Shown: in pieces, positions 57,796 to 63,709 of the stretch
Layout: each line of letters begins with the position of its first letter
Position numbering within the stretch: the stretch's first letter is position 1
Assembly (NCBI GenBank): GCA_018064855.1
Contig: JAGHUM010000021.1
Coordinates: 1-63,709, forward strand
DNA length: 63,709 nt
Reading direction: 5' to 3'
From: Candidatus Physcocola equi
GTDB lineage: Bacteria > Bacteroidota > Bacteroidia > Bacteroidales > Paludibacteraceae
Made by a program: the position numbers and the translations under genes
The notes under the pieces: model-generated
What the model saw: only the letters and a program-made list of their open reading frames with translations
Database searches by the model: none
Told to the model about the DNA's origin: nothing

Positions 57796-58959
57796 CTATT
57801 TTGTTGATAGTTTTTTTACATACACCCATTCCCATTCTGGCATTAATTCGGGGTGCAGCGCTTTTATCACGTCGCCTAAAAGACTGTCGGGATGGCTGAC
57901 TGCTCCTTCCCAAAAGTCGGTGGCATCCCCGTCTTTTCTGCGGTTGTAGTGATAGACCTCACCTGTTTTTATGGGTTGGATGACTTTGATGCGTGGCTCT
58001 GCATCTGTCTCATTGGTAATGCTTTCCGCTTGTGCTCCAAGCCAGATGTCGGCATCGGCGAAATGCTGTAATACAGATTCAAGACTGACGGACAGACTGC
58101 CGGTGTGGGTGTCGGTGGCATAATAATAATCACCTCCTGCATCGTTGTAAAGTCGGGCCATGTAACTCTGTCCTCCTGGCACATACCATGTGCCTCTGTA
58201 GCCACATCCACCCATGATTTTCGGCTTTTTTTTGACCGATTTTGCGATGGATTTAAGACTGTCGTATCGTAATGCTGTGGTGTGGAAAAGACTGTCGGCA
58301 AGTTTTTTTTCTCCCACTGCCGCTCCCATCACCTTGATCCATTCTGCTCGGCCAAGCAATGAGTTCTCTTGCCATTCCTGCACGAAAAGCGTGCTGATTC
58401 CGGTCTCTTTCAAAAAAGACTCACTTTGATCAACTTCTTCATATTTGCTGATGATCACCAAGTTGGCTTTGCTGCCGAGAAGCGCTTCTTTGTTGATGTT
58501 ATAGTTCTCGCCCAGCCCTCTTATCTTTCCTTCGGCATAGCGTTCCTTCACTTTTTTGTTGTAGGCTCGGTCTGGACTGCAGATGCTTACGATTCTGTCG
58601 ATGCAGCCCAGCAATTCCAGTGGTGTGTAGTGGGTGGCAGAGGTGGCGGCGATGCGGACTCCGTTGTTGGCGATGCGCTTGCCATCTGTGGGTGTGATTG
58701 TTGTGGTGTCGTTAGTGAAATAATAGACTGCCATGGCTCTGAGGCTGTCCCAAGGGTTGCGGACTGCTACTCGGCAGATGTTATCTTTCTGATAGAGGGT
58801 GAACCCGTTGGCATATTCCGCCTGGTTTTCTCCCCAACTGCTGTCGGGTGCGCATAGTTCATTCTCCCTTGCTGGAGTGGAGGCGAATGGATGGGTGTTG
58901 CAGTTTGAAAACGCCACTAAAAGCACAGCAATAATACTGTATTTGATGATTTTCACCAT
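57796..58959 (-). CDS. Substrate-binding lipoprotein of an iron/cobalamin-type ABC transporter
   Basis: 387 residues from MVKIIKYSIIAVLLVAF, with lipobox FSNC. It has the TroA/BtuF-like two-lobe pattern: IAATSATHYTPLELLGCIDR, a middle ICSPDRAYNKKVKERYAEGK, LGSKANLVIISKYEEVDQSE, ISTLFVQEWQENSLLGRAEW and a C-terminal lobe with DAGGDYYYATDTHTGSLSVS. Such proteins bind iron-siderophore, heme or cobalamin; no transporter genes are next to it, so the ligand is unknown. The ATG overlaps the ung stop by 7 bases. Confidence 0.8.
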   Translation of the reverse strand: MVKIIKYSIIAVLLVAFSNCNTHPFASTPARENELCAPDSSWGENQAEYANGFTLYQKDNICRVAVRNPWDSLRAMAVYYFTNDTTTITPTDGKRIANNGVRIAATSATHYTPLELLGCIDRIVSICSPDRAYNKKVKERYAEGKIRGLGENYNINKEALLGSKANLVIISKYEEVDQSESFLKETGISTLFVQEWQENSLLGRAEWIKVMGAAVGEKKLADSLFHTTALRYDSLKSIAKSVKKKPKIMGGCGYRGTWYVPGGQSYMARLYNDAGGDYYYATDTHTGSLSVSLESVLQHFADADIWLGAQAESITNETDAEPRIKVIQPIKTGEVYHYNRRKDGDATDFWEGAVSHPDSLLGDVIKALHPELMPEWEWVYVKKLSTK

Positions 58960-59618
58960 GCTATTTCTTTTTTTCCGTTGGCTTTCAGGTATTCGTTGGC
59001 CTTGCTGAAGTGTTTGCATCCGAAGAAACCTCCGCGGTTGGCCGATAGGGGAGACGGATGGTTCGCTTCGAGAACGAGGTGCTTTTTGCGGTCAATGTAG
59101 CGTCCTTTTTGCTTGGCGTAACTGCCCCAAAGGATGAATACGATGTGTTCGCGTTGGTCGTTGAGGGCTTTGATGGCTGCGTCGGTAAATTCTTCCCATC
59201 CTTTGCCCTGATGTGAGCCTGCCGCGTGTTCGCGTACGGTCAGTGTGGCGTTCAGCAAAAACACGCCTTGGCTTGCCCAACGGCGGAGGCTCCCGTTTTC
59301 AGGCTCTGCAATGCCGAGGTCGTCGTGCAGTTCTTTGAAGATGTTTTTGAGCGAAGGCGGGTAGGGCACACCTGGCGCCACAGAAAAACATAGACCCTCG
59401 GCTTGGTTAGGTTCGTGATAAGGGTCTTGGCCGATGATGACGACTTTCACCTCTTGGAACGGACAAAGGTCGAATGCGTTGAAAATCAATTTGCCGGGAG
59501 GGTAGCATATTGCAGATGAATACTCTTTCCTGACAAATCCGGTGAGGATGCTGAAATAGGGTTTCTCAAACTCCGGAGCAAGTGCTTCTTTCCAACCTTG
59601 TTCTATTTTTACGTCCAT
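58953..59618 (-). CDS. ung: Uracil-DNA glycosylase (family 1)
   Basis: 221 residues. Active-site motif VKVVIIGQDPYHEPNQAEGL (catalytic Asp in GQDPYH, ~62-67), GLCFSVAPGVPYPPSLKNIF, FLLNATLTVREHAAGSH, and the leucine loop HPSPLSANRGGFFGCKHFSK near the end. It removes uracil from DNA in base-excision repair. Length matches the family. Operon with the downstream lipoprotein is suggested by the overlap. Confidence 0.97.
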   Translation of the reverse strand: MDVKIEQGWKEALAPEFEKPYFSILTGFVRKEYSSAICYPPGKLIFNAFDLCPFQEVKVVIIGQDPYHEPNQAEGLCFSVAPGVPYPPSLKNIFKELHDDLGIAEPENGSLRRWASQGVFLLNATLTVREHAAGSHQGKGWEEFTDAAIKALNDQREHIVFILWGSYAKQKGRYIDRKKHLVLEANHPSPLSANRGGFFGCKHFSKANEYLKANGKKEIAW

Positions 59619-59645
59619 GTGTATTCGTGTGTTTTATACAACTTC

Positions 59646-60320
59646 TCATTCTTTTTTCTCCACCTCAAACTCTTCAAATGGAATGGTGAGTTGGCGGCTG
59701 AGCAAAGCAAAGGTTTTCCGGTGGTGCTCGCACGATCCGTTGGCTTCAATGGCGGCGCGGTGGTCTGGTGTGGGGTAGCCTTTGTTTTTCTTCCAGTTGT
59801 AGGCCGGATAGTCTTCGCCTATTTTTATCATATAGTCGTCTCGGTATGTTTTGGCCAATACCGAGGCGGCGGCAATACTCATGTAGGTCGCGTCGCCTTT
59901 GACCACAGTGTGGTGGGGCGTTTCTCCGTATGGTTTGAATTTGTTGCCATCGACGATGATGTGCTCTGGGCGTGTTTTGAGTTGGTCCAGCGCTCTGTGC
60001 ATCGCCAAAATGGATGCGTTGAGGATGTTGATTTTGTCTATTTCTTGCGCAGTCACCACCCCCACAGCCCAGGCAACTGCTTGCTCTTCGATGATGGGAC
60101 GTAGTTTGTAGCGTTGGGCTTCGGTGAGTTGTTTGCTGTCGTTGAGCAGTTCGTTTGAAAAATCGGCTGGTAGGATGACTGCCGCTGCAAAGACCGGACC
60201 TGCCAGGCAGCCTCGGCCAGCTTCGTCGCAGCCAGCCTCCGGCACGCCTTCTTGCATGAAAAGACGCAATGGCTGATGCTCTTTCTTTACTCTTGTTTTC
60301 CGTTCCGTTTTCTGTTCCAT
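59646..60320 (-). CDS. rnhB: Ribonuclease HII
   Basis: 224 residues. The motif [20 protein letters not shown] (~30-50) holds the first catalytic acids; [18 protein letters not shown] and [13 protein letters not shown] mark the later motifs. A basic extension precedes the core, so the true start may be one or two codons later. It removes ribonucleotides and RNA primers from DNA. It lies 27 bases from ung in the same direction. Confidence 0.95.
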   Translation of the reverse strand: MEQKTERKTRVKKEHQPLRLFMQEGVPEAGCDEAGRGCLAGPVFAAAVILPADFSNELLNDSKQLTEAQRYKLRPIIEEQAVAWAVGVVTAQEIDKINILNASILAMHRALDQLKTRPEHIIVDGNKFKPYGETPHHTVVKGDATYMSIAAASVLAKTYRDDYMIKIGEDYPAYNWKKNKGYPTPDHRAAIEANGSCEHHRKTFALLSRQLTIPFEEFEVEKKE

Positions 60321-60352
60321 GTCTTTCTGGCTTTAAGTGACCTTAGATGGAC

Positions 60353-61381
60353 TTAATTATTGCCGCATGAGGTGTAAACAAATCGGGTGAGCACTTTGCC
60401 GACTATGCCGAGCGTTTTTTTGCTGATATGGGCCATGTCGTCATGTTGGGTGTGCCAAGATTCTGGAAATCCTTGCCCGGGTCTGTAGTCTATAATGTCG
60501 AATGTCGGTATCTGGGCAATGTTGTTCACATAATAATGGTCGTCCAAAATCTCTCCGCCGGTGCCGCTGACAAAGGTTGAACGGTAACCAAATTCATGGG
60601 CGTTTTTCCAAAAACGTTCGGCGCGTGAGTTTGCAAACATGGAAGAGACCACATCAATCATGAATGTCGGGTTTTCCCCTCCGACCATGTCGAGCAGTAT
60701 GCCCATGCGCGGACGGTTTTCGCTGGTGTAATTGTGGTGAAGACTCCAGTATTGCGAGCCGAGGCACCAGTCATCGTTCCCGTCGAAGTTTGCCCATTCG
60801 GGTGCTCCGTAGTCTTCCAAATCCAGGAAAACGATATCAACTCCGATGCCAGGATCTACTCTCTGCGTCTGTCGGGCCAATTCCAGCAATACCCCTACGC
60901 CGCTGGCGCCGTCATTGGCTCCCATCACGGGTTTCTTGCGGTTTGCTTCGTCTTTCTCTTTGTCGGAGAATGGGCGGCTGTCCCAGTGTGAAAACAATAC
61001 GATGCGGTTGGTGCGTTCAGCGTGAAAGCGGCCGATGATATTGGTCCCGTTGAGTGTCGTGCCGTCAAATGCTTTGGCTTTGAATTCCTGTTTTTCGGTA
61101 GTCAGCCCATATTTCTCAAGTGCTTTTTGGAGGGCGTTGCCACATTCATCGTGTTGCTTGAGGTTGGGTACTCGAGGGCCGTAGGCACATTGCATCGCAA
61201 TAAACTGGTAGGCGCTGTCCGGATCAAAATAGGGCACTATTTTGTATTTGGATGTATCCGGTTGTTCGGTGCTTGTTTTTTTCTCGATGTCGCTTTTTTC
61301 GTTTCCCGACTGGGAAAAACAACCGGAAAGGTTGGCGCAAAGCAGGGTGGCAAATGCTATGGATAGAAGTCTTTGTCTCAT
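60353..61381 (-). CDS. M28-family glutaminyl-peptide cyclotransferase-like lipoprotein
   Basis: 342 residues from MRQRLLSIAFATLLCANLSG with lipobox SGCF; the longer frame upstream is leader. M28 zinc residues are visible: IVLFSHWDSRPFSDKEKDEA, VMGANDGASGVGVLLELARQ, DIVFLDLEDYGAPEW and a C-terminal DDHYYVNNIAQIPTFDIIDY. Bacterial glutaminyl cyclases of this fold form N-terminal pyroglutamate, which is important in the periplasm of T9SS bacteria. A general aminopeptidase is the alternative. Downstream, close to rnhB. Confidence 0.85.
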   Translation of the reverse strand: MRQRLLSIAFATLLCANLSGCFSQSGNEKSDIEKKTSTEQPDTSKYKIVPYFDPDSAYQFIAMQCAYGPRVPNLKQHDECGNALQKALEKYGLTTEKQEFKAKAFDGTTLNGTNIIGRFHAERTNRIVLFSHWDSRPFSDKEKDEANRKKPVMGANDGASGVGVLLELARQTQRVDPGIGVDIVFLDLEDYGAPEWANFDGNDDWCLGSQYWSLHHNYTSENRPRMGILLDMVGGENPTFMIDVVSSMFANSRAERFWKNAHEFGYRSTFVSGTGGEILDDHYYVNNIAQIPTFDIIDYRPGQGFPESWHTQHDDMAHISKKTLGIVGKVLTRFVYTSCGNN

Positions 61382-61610
61382 GGGTGTTTTCTCTTTTTGT
61401 TTTTCATGGCGCATCAATAGTTTGCCATTTTCCGCAAAGATAATGAAAAAAACGGCAGACACTTAATGTGTCCACCGTTTTGTGCCCTTCTTTGTTTTTT
61501 TTATAAACGCTCAGAAGTTGTTTATGTTTTTGTTGGAGATTTATATAAGTGGTTTTTGGGGATGTCACAATTATGTTGTACATAAAAACAGGTGAATTTA
61601 TAGAAGTCAC

Positions 61611-62519
61611 CTAAAGCAGCTTCTCAATATCATCTTTTGATAGCCCGGTGATTTCTGCAATGTCTTCAACAGGATATCCCTTGTCTTTCATTTTTCGGGC
61701 ATTGTCAAGTTTTTCTTTATGTGCGCCTTTTTCTTCACCTTTCTTCAATCCGATTTCTTCACCTTTCTTTAATCCGATTTCTTCACCTTCTTTCAAACCT
61801 TCTGCCTTGCCTTTCCTGTAATGTCCGTTAAGGAGTGTGATTTCAGCCGATATGGTGTCCCAGTATTTTTCGTATGCATTGATTTGTGATTCGGTATAGG
61901 CGCCTCGCTCAACGATGGCCATGGCTTTGCAAATTTCCGGGCTTTCGAGCAATTCTTGCGGAACTTCTTGCGTCTTCTCGTTGATTTCGGTGAGGAAGCG
62001 GAGCCAAAGACGTTTCATGGTGTGCTCGGCAATGGTCTGTGGTTTGAATTTCTTCAACTCCACGAAGACCAGTTCTATACCCTCAATAATGCGGTCGGGA
62101 TTTCCCTTCTCTGCCAATTGGAATTGGTGGAAATACTCGTTGCCATCAAATCCCCTGTCGTTTACTATGTTCAACGAATAGACGGGTTGGAGCGTTTTGT
62201 AGTCAACGCTTTGGTCGGCTTGCTTAACGTATGCCTTCGAAGCGTTAAACAGCACTCGCTGCTTGAACTCATCGGTCCAGTACATCTGCATCTCCACAAG
62301 AAACTGTCTTCCGTTTTGGTCTTTGCAGCGAACATCAACAATCGAGAATTTCTTGAATGGACTCTCATTGGTCAATTCCACAGGTAGGTATTCGACCTCG
62401 GTAATGACTTCTCCATTCTTGAACGGCAATAGCGCATTCAAGAAACTGATTATAAGGTCGGGATGTTCAAACACCGCCTTAAATGTCAAGTCATATCGTG
62501 GGTCTAAATACTTACTCAT
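61611..62519 (-). CDS. Rpn-family PD-(D/E)XK nuclease/transposase
   Basis: 302 residues. N-terminal MSKYLDPRYDLTFKAVFEHP, LISFLNALLPFKNGEVITEV and the nuclease core DVRCKDQNGRQFLVEMQMYW (D and E-x-Q positions) match the Rpn / PD-(D/E)XK family transposase proteins common in Bacteroidetes. The C-terminus has three short repeats, EIGLKKGEEIGLKKGEE, a linker that changes by slippage in this family. These proteins promote RecA-independent recombination in E. coli; a mobile origin is often assumed but not shown here. Confidence 0.88.
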   Translation of the reverse strand: MSKYLDPRYDLTFKAVFEHPDLIISFLNALLPFKNGEVITEVEYLPVELTNESPFKKFSIVDVRCKDQNGRQFLVEMQMYWTDEFKQRVLFNASKAYVKQADQSVDYKTLQPVYSLNIVNDRGFDGNEYFHQFQLAEKGNPDRIIEGIELVFVELKKFKPQTIAEHTMKRLWLRFLTEINEKTQEVPQELLESPEICKAMAIVERGAYTESQINAYEKYWDTISAEITLLNGHYRKGKAEGLKEGEEIGLKKGEEIGLKKGEEKGAHKEKLDNARKMKDKGYPVEDIAEITGLSKDDIEKLL

Positions 62520-62606
62520 TGAGCATCCTTTTTCGCAAATTTAGAGATATTTTGCGAGGTGGCAAAACTTACGATGTACAATTATGCTCCTACTTGATTA
62601 TCATAA

Positions 62607-62633
62607 AAAAGGAAGGCATTTGACCTTCCTTTT
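62607..62633 (-). terminator. Terminator of the fimbrillin-like gene
   Basis: AAAAGGAAGG at 62607-62616 pairs with CCTTCCTTTT at 62624-62633; on the minus strand TTTTTT follows. It lies 25 bases past the stop at 62659. Confidence 0.8.
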
Positions 62634-62658
62634 CTTTGTTTCATCATGTAGATGCTTC

Positions 62659-63489
62659 TTATAGTCCGAACTTCGACTTGTCTATCTTCACCGCTGTGAA
62701 TGTGTATTGGGAGTGTGATTTCCCTGTTGCAGTGTAAGTGTATTCTACGCCTGTTGTCTTGTTTTTGAGCGTGAATGTATAATTGTCAGATTTATTCGCT
62801 CTAAAGTAAAAGGCTGCACCATCTGCGTTTGCTACGCCATTTGTATAGTAGTTATATGCACTGTTGGATGTTGATACTCCTTTGGAATTAACAATAAAAC
62901 CCGCAGCTTTCAATAAGGCATCACATTTCAACTCATACTCATCTGCTGCTATACCGGTGACAACAACTTGGAATTCTGAAAGGGGAATCCATTTGTTGAT
63001 GCTGAAACTGATAGTGCCATCCTCGTATGTGTACTCAGCCGAGTATCGTTCTGAGCCAAATGTCAAATTGAAAGTTTCACCCCACTTAGTAGAAGAACTT
63101 GACGGACTAGTTACAATGTATTTACTCAAATCATTATATCCTTCATAAAGAAATTTGATTGTACCACTTGCAGATGGAACATTCTCACTTGTTTCAACTT
63201 CGGTGTCAATTGTCCAATTGGTACCATTGTATTTAATTACTAGGTCTGGTTTTTCACCAAAGTTTTCGTCATACCAAATGTTGATCTTGTCGCCGTTCAC
63301 CCAGCCAGACTTTGCCGCTTTAGTGCTGACACCGCCGTTATCGTCATTGCCGCCATCTAAGTTGCACACCGAAATGTTGAGTTTGATTTCGCTTTTTGGT
63401 GCTGGTGTTTCATCTTCCTCTTCATTCGAGCAAGAGGCGAAACCGAGTGCCACTACTGCAGTGGCCAACATCAATAAATACTTTTTCAT
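62659..63489 (-). CDS. Fimbrillin-like lipoprotein
   Basis: 276 residues from MKKYLLMLATAVVALGFASC, a lipoprotein signal with an acidic stretch after the Cys (SNEEEDETPAPKSE). The pattern KAAKSGWVNGDKINIWYDEN, IKYNGTNWTIDTEVE and SGTIKFLYEGYNDLS is that of the fimbrillin / Mfa-like family of surface pilins and lipoproteins. It is probably exported to the outer membrane surface and processed there. It shares an operon direction with the partial gene at the window edge. Confidence 0.8.
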   Translation of the reverse strand: MKKYLLMLATAVVALGFASCSNEEEDETPAPKSEIKLNISVCNLDGGNDDNGGVSTKAAKSGWVNGDKINIWYDENFGEKPDLVIKYNGTNWTIDTEVETSENVPSASGTIKFLYEGYNDLSKYIVTSPSSSSTKWGETFNLTFGSERYSAEYTYEDGTISFSINKWIPLSEFQVVVTGIAADEYELKCDALLKAAGFIVNSKGVSTSNSAYNYYTNGVANADGAAFYFRANKSDNYTFTLKNKTTGVEYTYTATGKSHSQYTFTAVKIDKSKFGL

Positions 63490-63560
63490 TTTCTTGTTTT
63501 TTTCTTGTTTTGTAATGGTGAATCTTCCTGAAGTCACCCTAATAAACTTTTAGATGATTC

Positions 63561-63709
63561 TTACCAATCTTCTTCTGTTCCGTCGAAAGGGTTGTCAACG
63601 TCTAAACTGGTGGCGATGATGTCTGAAACCTCGATTTTGATCACCTCGATCATAGGCTCGCCGAATACCTTTTTGCCAGTCTCTTCAACTGGTACAAACT
63701 GTTTTTCCA
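63561..63709 (-). CDS. Small protein, C-terminal part only (window edge)
   Basis: The frame is open from the right edge to the TAA at 63561. The visible 48 residues include VFGEPMIEVIKIEVSDIIAT and end in NPFDGTEEDW. The ending (EVIKIEVxDIIATS) is typical of small Bacteroidetes proteins encoded next to fimbrillin-like genes. Too short to say more. It lies about 70 bases upstream of the fimbrillin-like ATG. Confidence 0.6.
   Translation of the reverse strand, partial: EKQFVPVEETGKKVFGEPMIEVIKIEVSDIIATSLDVDNPFDGTEEDW

Overview
The window is a chromosomal segment of a Bacteroidales bacterium, most likely Prevotella-like. Host genes encode type IX secretion (T9SS) type A and type B sorting domains, fimbrillin-like lipoproteins and a secreted GH10 xylanase. 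Host promoters fit the Bacteroidetes pattern (TTTG, about 19 nt, TAnnTTTG). No tRNA, rRNA, IS element or CRISPR array was found.

Bases ~1.6-39.3 kb are a transposable Mu-like prophage. In phage order (right to left in the window) it carries a repressor (38488, +), an HTH regulator, MuA-like transposase, MuB-like ATPase, a RecA-like ATPase, GemA-like and DUF3164 proteins, and head/tail completion genes (38318 down to 31333, -). A rightward block follows (23203-31274, +): terminase small and large subunits, gp36-like protein, portal, MuF head protein with a toxin-like tail, small membrane protein, template repeat, reverse transcriptase and one hypothetical. The leftward late block (23012 down to 2382, -) holds protease/scaffold, capsid, lysis genes, tail tube, G/GT chaperone, tape measure, distal tail protein, tail hub and a 2285-residue tail fibre.

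The main system is a complete diversity-generating retroelement (DGR) carried by the phage. The template repeat (TR, 29169-29281) and variable repeat (VR, 2450-2562, at the 3' end of the fibre gene) align over 113 bases without gaps. All 8 differences lie at TR adenines, and seven of them change Asn codons to Phe, Ser or Tyr. A DGR-type reverse transcriptase with YCDD follows the TR, a Bacteroidetes promoter box lies 25 bases before it, and a perfect palindrome lies just beyond the VR. The phage should therefore diversify the tip of its receptor-binding fibre, as Bacteroides Hankyphage-type phages do.

A second noteworthy device joins portal and MuF. The portal gene ends in a slippery T TTT TTC heptamer, a 6-nt spacer and an 8-bp stem-loop. 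The -1 frame runs directly into MuF sequence that has no upstream start codon. This predicts a portal-MuF fusion of about 954 residues ending in an AT-rich, nuclease-like toxin module. A further predicted -1 frameshift (GGGG) makes the tail chaperone GT product. A u-spanin-like lipoprotein overlaps an i-spanin-like gene.

Host DNA to the right (39.3-63.7 kb) carries a voltage-gated channel with an odd pore sequence, rpmH, two purine genes (a PurF homologue without the Cys nucleophile and a stand-alone AICAR transformylase), a four-gene operon (kinase-like/AAA+ fusion, two TPR proteins, ABC-F), the xylanase, lipoproteins, ung, rnhB, an M28-family cyclase/peptidase, an Rpn-type nuclease and a fimbrillin-like gene. 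At the left edge are two exported host proteins, one with 90-bp tandem repeats.
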